Both the position numbers and the translations under genes were made by a program. The notes under the pieces are model-generated. The model worked only from the letters and a program-made list of their open reading frames with translations. It had not been told where the DNA came from and did no database searches. This document shows positions 39,104 through 48,308 of a stretch of 64,000 nt of DNA, piece after piece. Origin of the DNA: Agrobacterium tumefaciens (GTDB lineage: Bacteria; Pseudomonadota; Alphaproteobacteria; Rhizobiales; Rhizobiaceae); assembly GCF_013318015.2 (NCBI RefSeq), contig NZ_CP115842.1, positions 1,673,001 through 1,737,000 on the forward strand. The letters run 5' to 3'. The number at the start of each line of letters is the position of its first letter. The stretch's first letter is position 1.

Positions 39104-40570
39104 ATGGAGAATTACATGTATCTCGGTCTCGATCTTGGAACATCCGGTGTCAAAGCCCTGCTGATGGACGGCGATCAGAAGATCGTCGGCTCGGCCAACG
39201 GCTCGCTGGAGGTCTCGCGTCCGCATCACGGCTGGTCGGAACAGGACCCGGCGGACTGGATTGTCGCCACGAAAACCGCAGTCGAAGGTCTGAAGCAGAA
39301 GTTTGCGAAGGAACTCGCTGCCGTGAAAGGTATTGGCCTTTCCGGCCAGATGCATGGCGCGACGCTGATAGACGCGAGCGGCAATGTGCTGCGGCCGTGC
39401 ATTCTGTGGAACGACACGCGCTCCTATGCCGAGGCTGCCGAACTCGATGCCGATCCGCGCTTCCGCAAGATCACCGGCAACATCGTATTCCCAGGCTTTA
39501 CCGCACCGAAACTGGCTTGGGTGGCGAAGAACGAACCTGAAATCTTCGCGAAGGTGGCCAAGGTACTGCTGCCGAAGGATTACCTGCGACTGTGGCTGAC
39601 CGGTGAATATATCTCGGAAATGTCGGATTCCGCCGGCACATCGTGGCTGGATACCGGTGCGCGCAAATGGTCTGCCGATCTTCTGGCGGCGACCGGCCTT
39701 GAAGAAAAACACATGCCGTCGCTGGTTGAAGGCACCGAGGAGGCAGGTGTGCTGCGTGCCGAGCTCGCCTCGCAATGGGGCATTGCGGGCAAGGCCGTTG
39801 TGGCCGGCGGTGCGGGTGACAATGCCGCTTCCGCCTGCGGCATGGGCACGGTGAAAGAGGGCCACGCGTTCGTTTCGCTCGGCACTTCTGGCGTGTTGTT
39901 TGCCGCCAACGCCTCCTATCTGCCGAAGCCGGAAAGCGCCGTACACGCGTTCTGCCACGCGCTTCCCAACACATGGCACCAGATGGGCGTCATCCTGTCC
40001 GCTACCGATGCACTCAACTGGTATTCGCGCCTCACCGGCAAGTCCGCAGCCGAACTGACGGGTGAACTGGGCGACGAGCTTCTGGCGCCGAGCGGCGTCA
40101 CTTTCGCACCCTATCTTTCCGGCGAGCGCACGCCGCATAACGATGCCGCCATTCGCGGCTCTTTCATTGGCCTTTCGCATGAAAGTGACCGCAGGGCGCT
40201 GACGCAGGCCGTGCTGGAAGGCGTGACTTTCGCCATCCGTGACAATCTCGAAGCGCTGAAGTCGGCCGGCACCTCCATTTCCCGCGTCACCGCCATCGGC
40301 GGCGGTTCGCGCTCGGCCTATTGGCTGGCCTCGATCGCGACTTCGCTCGGTGTGCCCGTGGATATTCCGGCCGAGGGCGATTTCGGCGCCGCTTTCGGCG
40401 CCGCCCGACTCGGTCTCATCGCTGCAACAGGTGCAGATCCGGTTGCAGTCTGCACGCAGCCGGAAACGGCGCGGACGATCGAGCCGGTGGTGGCGCTTGG
40501 CGATGCTTATGAGGAGGCTTACCAGCGGTATCACGCGCTTTATCCCGCCATTCGGTCGCTTTCGCATTGA
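39104..40570 (+). CDS. xylB: Xylulokinase
   Basis: 488-aa FGGY kinase that phosphorylates D-xylulose to D-xylulose 5-phosphate. Landmarks: LGLDLGTSGVKALLMD at the start, GLSGQMHGATLID and LRPCILWNDTRSYAEA. GAGDNAASACGMG, LSGERTPHNDAAIRGSFIGL and AIGGGSRSAYWLASIAT, all typical of XylB, follow. The ATG at 39104 follows AAGGAG; an internal ATG at 39116 with GGAG is an alternative (484 aa). A 153-bp RIME-like repeat separates it from xylA. Confidence 0.95.
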   Translation: MENYMYLGLDLGTSGVKALLMDGDQKIVGSANGSLEVSRPHHGWSEQDPADWIVATKTAVEGLKQKFAKELAAVKGIGLSGQMHGATLIDASGNVLRPCILWNDTRSYAEAAELDADPRFRKITGNIVFPGFTAPKLAWVAKNEPEIFAKVAKVLLPKDYLRLWLTGEYISEMSDSAGTSWLDTGARKWSADLLAATGLEEKHMPSLVEGTEEAGVLRAELASQWGIAGKAVVAGGAGDNAASACGMGTVKEGHAFVSLGTSGVLFAANASYLPKPESAVHAFCHALPNTWHQMGVILSATDALNWYSRLTGKSAAELTGELGDELLAPSGVTFAPYLSGERTPHNDAAIRGSFIGLSHESDRRALTQAVLEGVTFAIRDNLEALKSAGTSISRVTAIGGGSRSAYWLASIATSLGVPVDIPAEGDFGAAFGAARLGLIAATGADPVAVCTQPETARTIEPVVALGDAYEEAYQRYHALYPAIRSLSH

Positions 40571-40589
40571 GGTTTTGCGTGCGCCGTTC

Positions 40590-40742
40590 ACCCCTCTCTG
40601 CCCTGCCGTGCATCTCCCCCACAATGGGGGAGATCGACAAGCGGCTAGGTCACGTCCTCCTGTGAGGTCGCGATCGAAGCGGTTGAGCGCAACTTGCTGA
40701 TCTCCCTCCTGTGGGGGAGATGTCCGGCAGGACAGAGGGGGG
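40590..40742. repeat. RIME-like inverted element within the xylB-xylA operon (about 153 bp)
   Basis: The left end ACCCCTCTCTGCCCTGCCG and right end CGGCAGGACAGAGGGGGGT are inverted copies. Each is followed inward by a hairpin: ATCTCCCCCA-caa-TGGGGGAGAT (40612-40634) and ATCTCCCTC-ctgt-GGGGGAGAT (40700-40721). It resembles the two-palindrome RIME elements of rhizobia. It occupies most of the 240-base gap before xylA. Confidence 0.85.
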
Positions 40743-40810
40743 TAAGCGGCCCGCGCAGACCTCGAATTTTTGAACACTACCTAAACCCACCCCAGAGGAG
40801 GAACCATCCA

Positions 40811-42121
40811 ATGAGCACAGGCTTCTTCGGCGATATCGCCAAGATCAAATATGAAGGCCCCGACAGCACCAACCCGCTCGCCTTCCGCCACTACAACCCC
40901 GACGAGATCGTTGCCGGAAAGCGTATGGAAGATCACCTGCGCTTTGCCGTGGCTTACTGGCACACCTTCACCTGGCCGGGCGGCGACCCATTCGGTGGGC
41001 AGACGTTCCAGCGTCCGTGGTTTGAAGACACCATGCAGGCCGCCAAGCTGAAGGCCGATGTCGCCTTTGAATTCTTCTCGCTGCTCGGTTCGCCGTTCTA
41101 TTGCTTCCACGACGCCGATGTGCGCCCGGAAGGCAGGAACTTTGCCGAAAGCACCAGGAACCTCAACGAGATCGTCGACTACTTCGCGCAGAAGCAGGCT
41201 GATACCGGCGTAAAGCTTCTGTGGGGCACGGCGAACCTGTTCTCCAACCGCCGCTTCATGTCGGGTGCCGCGACCAATCCGGACCCGGATGTCTTCGCAT
41301 TCTCGGCTGCGACGGTGAAGACCTGCATGGATGCCACCAAGAAGCTCGGCGGCGCCAATTACGTGCTATGGGGCGGTCGTGAAGGTTACGAAACGCTGCT
41401 CAACACCGATCTTTCGCGCGAGCTGGACCAGCTCGGCCGCTTCCTCAATCTGGTTGTGGAATACAAATACAAGATCGGTTTCGAAGGCACGATCCTGATC
41501 GAGCCAAAGCCGCAGGAGCCGACCAAGCACCAGTACGACTACGACGTCGCAACCGTTTATGCGTTCCTGCAGAAGAACGGTCTCGAAAAGGAAGTGAAGG
41601 TCAATATCGAGCAGGGTCACGCCATCCTCGCCGGCCATTCCTTCGAACACGAACTGGCCATGGCCAATGCCTTCGGCATTTTCGGCTCGATCGACATGAA
41701 CCGCAACGATTACCAGTCTGGCTGGGATACCGACCAGTTCCCCAACAACGTACCTGAAATGGCGCTAGCCTATTACCACGTGCTGGCCGGCGGCGGCTTC
41801 ACCAATGGCGGCACCAACTTCGATTCCAAGCTGCGTCGCCAGTCGCTTGATCCGCAGGACCTGCTGATCGGCCATATCGGTGGCATGGATTGCTGCGCCC
41901 GCGGTCTGAAGGCGGCGGCGAAGATGATCGAGGACGGCGCGCTGTCGAAGCCGCTTTCGGAGCGTTACGCGAAGTGGGACGCACCTGAAGCCCAGAAGAT
42001 GTTGCGCGGCGAGCTGAAGCTCGAAGAAATCGCAACGCTGGTCGAGCGCCAGGATATCAACCCCGAGCCGAAGTCCGGTCGTCAGGAATATCTGGAGAAC
42101 GTCGTCAATCGTTACGTTTGA
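40811..42121 (+). CDS. xylA: Xylose isomerase
   Basis: 436-aa metal-dependent D-xylose/D-xylulose isomerase of the long (class II) type. Family motifs are clear: [34 protein letters not shown] (metal ligand Glu), GHSFEHE and [15 protein letters not shown] (metal ligand Asp). The ATG at 40811 is preceded by AGAGGAGG; the frame is open upstream through the RIME-like element but that part is not coding. With xylB it turns xylose into xylulose 5-phosphate. Confidence 0.97.
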   Translation: MSTGFFGDIAKIKYEGPDSTNPLAFRHYNPDEIVAGKRMEDHLRFAVAYWHTFTWPGGDPFGGQTFQRPWFEDTMQAAKLKADVAFEFFSLLGSPFYCFHDADVRPEGRNFAESTRNLNEIVDYFAQKQADTGVKLLWGTANLFSNRRFMSGAATNPDPDVFAFSAATVKTCMDATKKLGGANYVLWGGREGYETLLNTDLSRELDQLGRFLNLVVEYKYKIGFEGTILIEPKPQEPTKHQYDYDVATVYAFLQKNGLEKEVKVNIEQGHAILAGHSFEHELAMANAFGIFGSIDMNRNDYQSGWDTDQFPNNVPEMALAYYHVLAGGGFTNGGTNFDSKLRRQSLDPQDLLIGHIGGMDCCARGLKAAAKMIEDGALSKPLSERYAKWDAPEAQKMLRGELKLEEIATLVERQDINPEPKSGRQEYLENVVNRYV

Positions 42122-42146
42122 CGGGCTGGTACGTTCACAAACAAAG

Positions 42147-42167
42147 GACGGGGGAGCATCCCCCGTC
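42147..42167 (+). terminator. Hairpin after xylA
   Basis: GACGGGGGA-gca-TCCCCCGTC, a perfect 9-bp stem 26 bases past the xylA stop. There is no T-run after it, so it may act as a transcript-end stabiliser. Confidence 0.55.
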
Positions 42168-42201
42168 TAGAGGCTGGTTAAAGCCGCAAAACCTCTCCTC
42201 C

Positions 42202-42230
42202 GTCATCCTCGCGACATTCCCGAGGATGAC
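42202..42230. repeat. Palindromic element, GTCATCCTCG/CGAGGATGAC
   Basis: GTCATCCTCG (42202-42211) and CGAGGATGAC (42221-42230), perfect 10-bp arms with a 9-base loop, preceded by C and followed by GTCG. Same family as 4641 and 63103. Confidence 0.75.
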
Positions 42231-42891
42231 GTCGTATCTGTGGTGTACGGCCCCCGTGCGGTCTCCGGGCCTGATGCTGCAGATAACATTCCATAAAGTG
42301 AGACTAAGAAGGTTGCGATAGCCGAATTAGGGGGCATGCTCGCCGTCTGCTGCCAAAGGCGAGAACAATTCCGCGCCACCCCTCCTTTCTTTCCAGTCAC
42401 TTACCGCAAAACCTTTCCCCGCATGTCCCCACCCGTCCGTTTTGCAGCATCATTCCCCTGCAACCGGAACGGAAGGGCGATACGCGCGGCGCCTTTCGCG
42501 GACCGGCTGCCGGCATCGACAAGCGTGGTTCTGGCAAACCGCGTTCCGGAAAGGCGTCCCGCAATTGCCAGCAGCGGGAAGGGCCGATCCGGTAGGTGTC
42601 GTGAAAAGTCTGTCACCGATCGACCGGCATTCCGGTCAAACAAGGCGCGGCCCGGCAGATGCAAGACTTTCCACCACACTCAACTCCCATCCGCATTTGC
42701 CGGGCTGTCGTTTCTCCCGCCGCCGGGAAACCGTTGCGGCGACTTTCGTGTACCTAAAGCGCTTTGGATATCTTAACCGCGCTGCTGAAACGTTGCAGAT
42801 TTTGCGTGCCTGCGGCTGTACCTCATTGCTGACTTGGTCTAAACCGCTCTCCATCTTTTGACGCTCGATGGATGACGAAAGGGCCTATCCG
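42231..42891. other. 660-base stretch without a convincing gene
   Basis: Open frames exist on both strands (for example 42336-42776 plus and 42401-42679 minus). Their products are Arg/Pro/Ser-rich with no recognisable domain, and no ribosome site stands before them. The region holds the promoter of the beta-glucosidase gene and perhaps a decayed gene. I could not identify any RNA gene or operator. Confidence 0.5.
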
Positions 42892-44271
42892 ATGACCGAT
42901 CACAAAGCGCTCGCAGCCCGTTTCCCCGGCGATTTCCTGTTCGGCGTGGCGACCGCCTCCTTCCAGATCGAGGGTGCCACCAAGGTTGACGGCCGCAAGC
43001 CATCCATCTGGGATGCCTTCTGCAACATGCCGGGACATGTCTTCGGGCGCCACAATGGCGACGTTGCCTGCGATCACTATAATCGCTGGGAGGATGATCT
43101 CGATCTCATAAAGGAAATGGGTGTCGAGGCCTATCGTTTCTCCATTGCCTGGCCGCGCATCATTCCCGATGGATTCGGCCCGATCAACGAGAAGGGGCTG
43201 GATTTCTACGACCGCCTCGTCGATGGCTGCAAGGCGCGCGGCATCAAGACCTATGCGACGCTTTACCATTGGGACCTGCCGCTGACACTGATGGGCGACG
43301 GCGGCTGGGCCTCGCGTTCCACCGCCCATGCCTTCCAGCGTTACGCCAAGACCGTCATGGCACGGCTGGGCGACCGGCTGGATGCGGTGGCGACCTTCAA
43401 TGAGCCCTGGTGTGCGGTCTGGCTCAGCCATCTCTATGGCATTCATGCGCCGGGCGAGCGCAACATGGAAGCAGCCCTTGCGGCCATGCACCACATCAAC
43501 CTTGCCCATGGTTTCGGCGTCGAGGCGTCCCGCCATGTTGCGCCCAAGGTGCCGGTCGGACTGGTGCTGAACGCCCATTCCGTCATCCCGGCCTCCAATA
43601 GCGACGCCGACCTGAAGGCAGCTGAACGGGCATTCCAGTTCCACAACGGCGCGTTTTTCGATCCGGTCTTCAAGGGCGAATATCCGGCCGAAATGATGGA
43701 GGCCCTGGGCAGCCGCATGCCGGTGGTGGAGGCGGAAGACCTGTCCATCATCAGCCAGAAGCTCGACTGGTGGGGCCTGAATTATTATACACCGATGCGC
43801 GTTGCCGACGACGCCACCGAAGGTGCGGAATTCCCTGCCACCAAACCAGCCCCGGCCGTCAGCGATGTCAAAACCGATATCGGCTGGGAAGTCTATGCGC
43901 CGGCGCTGCATTCCCTGGTGGAGACGCTCTACGAGCGCTACGAGCTGCCCGATTGCTACATCACCGAAAATGGCGCCTGCTACAATATGGGCGTCGAAAA
44001 CGGCGAGGTGGATGATCAACCCCGTCTTGACTATTACGCCGAACATCTTGGTATCGTTGCTGATCTGGTGAAGGACGGTTACCCCATGCGGGGTTACTTC
44101 GCCTGGAGCCTGATGGACAATTTCGAATGGGCGGAAGGGTACCGCATGCGCTTTGGCCTTGTGCACGTGGATTACGAAACGCAGGTTCGTACGTTGAAGA
44201 ACAGCGGCAAATGGTACAGCGCGCTGGCATCGGGTTTTCCGAAGGGGAACCACGGTGTGATGAAGGGGTGA
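42892..44271 (+). CDS. Beta-glucosidase, glycoside hydrolase family 1
   Basis: 459-aa GH1 enzyme hydrolysing beta-glucosides (cellobiose, aryl-glucosides) by a retaining mechanism. The acid/base Glu is in TFNEPWCAVW and the nucleophile Glu in YITENGACYN. The N-terminal GVATASFQIEGA and HWDLPLTL segments are typical. I prefer the ATG at 42892, nine bases after AAAGGG, over one at 42868 without a ribosome site. No signal peptide, so cytoplasmic. Its closeness to the xylose genes suggests use of plant-derived glycosides. An Agrobacterium Abg-type enzyme is the expected match. Confidence 0.94.
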   Translation: MTDHKALAARFPGDFLFGVATASFQIEGATKVDGRKPSIWDAFCNMPGHVFGRHNGDVACDHYNRWEDDLDLIKEMGVEAYRFSIAWPRIIPDGFGPINEKGLDFYDRLVDGCKARGIKTYATLYHWDLPLTLMGDGGWASRSTAHAFQRYAKTVMARLGDRLDAVATFNEPWCAVWLSHLYGIHAPGERNMEAALAAMHHINLAHGFGVEASRHVAPKVPVGLVLNAHSVIPASNSDADLKAAERAFQFHNGAFFDPVFKGEYPAEMMEALGSRMPVVEAEDLSIISQKLDWWGLNYYTPMRVADDATEGAEFPATKPAPAVSDVKTDIGWEVYAPALHSLVETLYERYELPDCYITENGACYNMGVENGEVDDQPRLDYYAEHLGIVADLVKDGYPMRGYFAWSLMDNFEWAEGYRMRFGLVHVDYETQVRTLKNSGKWYSALASGFPKGNHGVMKG

Positions 44272-44279
44272 GGCTTTCT

Positions 44280-44312
44280 CCCTCATTCCTGTGACAAGCA
44301 CAGGGATGAGGG
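44280..44312. repeat. Palindromic element, CCCTCATTCCTGTG single hairpin
   Basis: CCCTCATTCCTGTG-acaag-CACAGGGATGAGGG: 14-bp arms with one G-T. It is the solo-hairpin form of the ends seen at 29181 and 61774, located 8 bases after the beta-glucosidase stop, where it might also act as a terminator. Confidence 0.75.
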
Positions 44313-44556
44313 TGGAAAGGCTGGCTCGTGTGTGAACTTTACCTGCCGTATTCCTCACCAGGAAAGCACACGATCGCTCTCCCCAATAAAGTTCTTCCAC
44401 CTTACTATCAGTTTTCCAAACTTTTTTGCCAGTTACCCGGCGGTGCCTGCTTGCGCCTGCCATCCTGTCTCCTATGTCAGGCAGGCTACGCAGACGTAGC
44501 GCCTGCTGCTGCCTCATCCGGAGCGGTGCGGGCTGGTCCTCCCAGGGAAAACGAAC

Positions 44557-45186
44557 ATGCTTATCGAAAAACTCAACTGGCGTTATGCCACCAAGAAAAT
44601 GGATCCTTCCAAGACTGTTGCGGAAGACAAGGTCGAGCGCATCGTCGAAGCCGCCCGGCTGGCGCCGACTTCCAGCGGGTTGCAGCCGTTCGAAGTCATC
44701 GTCGTTTCCGATCCGGAAGTTCGCGCAAAGATCCGCGAGATCGCCTGGAACCAGGCGCAGGTGACTGAAGGCTCGCATCTTCTGGTGTTTGCGGCGTGGG
44801 ATAACTACACGCAAGAGCGGATCAACCATATGTTCGATCTGGTCAACGAAGAGCGTGGCGTCAAGAACGAGGGCTGGGAAGCGTATCGTCAGAAGCTTCT
44901 CTCCTCCTATCCGCAGCGTGATGAGCAGGTGAATTTCGAACACGCAGCCCGTCAGGCCTATATTGGTTTCGGCATGGCGGTGGCGCAGGCTGCTTTCGAG
45001 GGTGTGGATTCCACACCGATGGAAGGTTTCGATCCGGCCAAGCTGGATGAAATCCTCGGCCTGCGTGAAAAGGGCCTGCGCTCCGTCACCATCCTGCCGC
45101 TCGGATACCGCGAGCCGGAAGGCGACTGGCTGGTGAACCTGAAGAAGGTCCGCCGCCCGCTTGAGGAATTCGTCAGCCGCGTCTGA
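44557..45186 (+). CDS. Nitroreductase-family NAD(P)H-dependent oxidoreductase
   Basis: 209-aa FMN-dependent enzyme of the nitroreductase (NfsB/YdgI-like) family, soluble. The family start LNWRYATKKMD and the FMN-binding RLAPTSSGLQPFEVIVV are present, and the LPLGYREPEGDW tail is typical. It would reduce nitro compounds or quinones using NAD(P)H. The ATG at 44557 has GGGAAA upstream. A lone gene between convergently unrelated units; no regulator adjacent. Confidence 0.9.
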   Translation: MLIEKLNWRYATKKMDPSKTVAEDKVERIVEAARLAPTSSGLQPFEVIVVSDPEVRAKIREIAWNQAQVTEGSHLLVFAAWDNYTQERINHMFDLVNEERGVKNEGWEAYRQKLLSSYPQRDEQVNFEHAARQAYIGFGMAVAQAAFEGVDSTPMEGFDPAKLDEILGLREKGLRSVTILPLGYREPEGDWLVNLKKVRRPLEEFVSRV

Positions 45187-45291
45187 TTTCCACGCACTCG
45201 CGAAGTCTTGACTGCCGCAGGGCCGCACAGACGGCTTTGCGGTAGATTTTTTCTCTGATTTCAGATAATTGAAAAATCATCCCTGTTAAAA

Positions 45292-45340
45292 GATGGCGCC
45301 TGCGGGCAAGTATGCGCCATCGAATTGCCGATCCCCGGCA
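45292..45340 (+). promoter_or_regulatory. Hairpins in the metN leader
   Basis: GATGGCGC (45292-45299) pairs with GCGCCATC (45314-45321), an 8-bp perfect stem with a 14-base loop. TGCCG-atcc-CCGGCA follows at about 45326. They lie 160-190 bases upstream of metN in a 295-base gap. I looked for the SAM-II core and did not see it; the role as leader RNA is unproven. Confidence 0.4.
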
Positions 45341-45367
45341 TTTCTGAGTGAAAGCCTGACGAAATGA

Positions 45368-47240
<1,873 letters not shown>

Positions 47241-47251
47241 TAAAACCGTTC

Positions 47252-47281
47252 AAGAACAACAAACCCAAGAACAACAAACCC
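47252..47281 (+). repeat. Tandem 15-bp duplication in the metI-metQ spacer
   Basis: AAGAACAACAAACCC occurs twice in a row directly before AAGGAGAC, the metQ ribosome site. The A/C-rich unstructured stretch may keep the ribosome site open and raise metQ translation. Confidence 0.8.
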
Positions 47282-47293
47282 AAGGAGACATCC

Positions 47294-48073
47294 ATGAAGA
47301 AAATCATCCTCGCGGCTTCGCTCGCCGCTCTCTTTACCGCCGGTCAGGCGCTGGCCGAAACCATCAAGATTGGTGTTACACCTGCCGAGCACGCGCAGAT
47401 CATGGAACAGGTCAAGAAGATCGCCGCCGCCAAGGGACTGGACATCGATATCGTCGAGTTCTCCGACTACGTCGTGCCGAACCAGGCACTGGCAGACGGT
47501 GAGCTTCAGGCCAACTCCTTCCAGCACCAGCCTTACCTCGACAACCAGATCGCTGACCGCAAGTTCGATCTCGTCAGCGTCGGCACCACCATCACCACCC
47601 CGATGGGCGTTTATTCGAAGAAGGTGAAGAGCCTTGACGAGCTGAAGGACGGCGCGACGGTCGGTATTCCGAACGACCCGACCAATGGCGGCCGTGCGCT
47701 TCTCGTTCTCGCTTCCAAGGGTGTGCTCAAGGTCAAGGAAGAAGCCGGTCTGAAGGTAACGCCTGCCGACATCACCGAAAACCCGAAGAACATCCAGATC
47801 GTCGAACTTGACGCTGCGCAGTTGCCGCGCTCGCTGGATGACACCGACGCGTCGGTCATCAACACCAATTATGCCACGGCAGCAGGCCTGAACCCCAAGA
47901 AGGACGCCATCGCCATCGAAAGCGAAAAGTCCCCTTACGCAAACGTCATCGCCGTTCGTGCGCAGGACAAGGACAAGCCGTGGGTGAAGACGCTGGTGGA
48001 ATCCTACCACAGCCCGGAAGTGAAGGCCTTCATTCTGGAGAAGTTCAACGGCACGGTCATTCCATCCTGGTAA
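47294..48073 (+). CDS. metQ: Methionine-binding protein MetQ
   Basis: 259-aa periplasmic binding protein of the NlpA/MetQ family. The signal peptide is residues 1-21 (MKKIILAASLAALFTAGQALA). There is no lipobox cysteine, so it is probably soluble in the periplasm rather than a lipoprotein. Family segments: IKIGVTPAEHAQIME, NSFQHQPYLDNQ, VGIPNDPTNGGRALL and NTNYATAAGL. AAGGAGA precedes the ATG at 47294. It is followed by an intrinsic terminator. Confidence 0.95.
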   Translation: MKKIILAASLAALFTAGQALAETIKIGVTPAEHAQIMEQVKKIAAAKGLDIDIVEFSDYVVPNQALADGELQANSFQHQPYLDNQIADRKFDLVSVGTTITTPMGVYSKKVKSLDELKDGATVGIPNDPTNGGRALLVLASKGVLKVKEEAGLKVTPADITENPKNIQIVELDAAQLPRSLDDTDASVINTNYATAAGLNPKKDAIAIESEKSPYANVIAVRAQDKDKPWVKTLVESYHSPEVKAFILEKFNGTVIPSW

Positions 48074-48100
48074 TCAGGCCTGACACGATTGAAGTTGCAG

Positions 48101-48128
48101 CCTCTCCCGTTCGCGGGGGAGGTTTTTT
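48101..48128 (+). terminator. Intrinsic terminator after metQ
   Basis: CCTCTCCC (48101-48108), loop GTTCGC, GGGGGAGG (48115-48122), then six T. An 8-bp GC stem with one G-T. Confidence 0.85.
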
Positions 48129-48161
48129 GTTTGCGGGGCGAACGCATCCGCGGTTTTTATG

Positions 48162-48191
48162 AAAATCCCCCACCATTGTGGGGAGAATTTT
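48162..48191. repeat. Imperfect hairpin resembling the RIME-like inner palindrome
   Basis: CCCCAC-catt-GTGGGG flanked by imperfect AAAAT and ATTTT arms, close to the ATCTCCCCCAC unit at 40612. It may be a decayed solo copy. It lies upstream of the GGDEF-EAL gene. Confidence 0.45.
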
Positions 48192-48308
48192 TCTCTTTTT
48201 CACCCCTACTGTCGTTTTATACCCGTTGTTTTTTGTGGCGTCGCCACAATCCAACTTAACGGCTTTTGAATGTTTCCTTCGCAAGATGATGCTTTCGAAG
48301 GGGATTTT

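Noticed and set aside
38993..40777. 594-codon minus-strand frame opposite xylB
   Set aside because: Shadow of xylB; also crosses the RIME-like element.
42336..42776. 146-codon plus-strand frame in the gap after xylA
   Set aside because: No ribosome site; the product is Arg/Pro/Ser-rich with no family resemblance. Kept only as a possible remnant.
42823..45228. 801-codon minus-strand frame
   Set aside because: It covers the GH1 gene, a repeat element and the nitroreductase gene in antisense; composition-driven.
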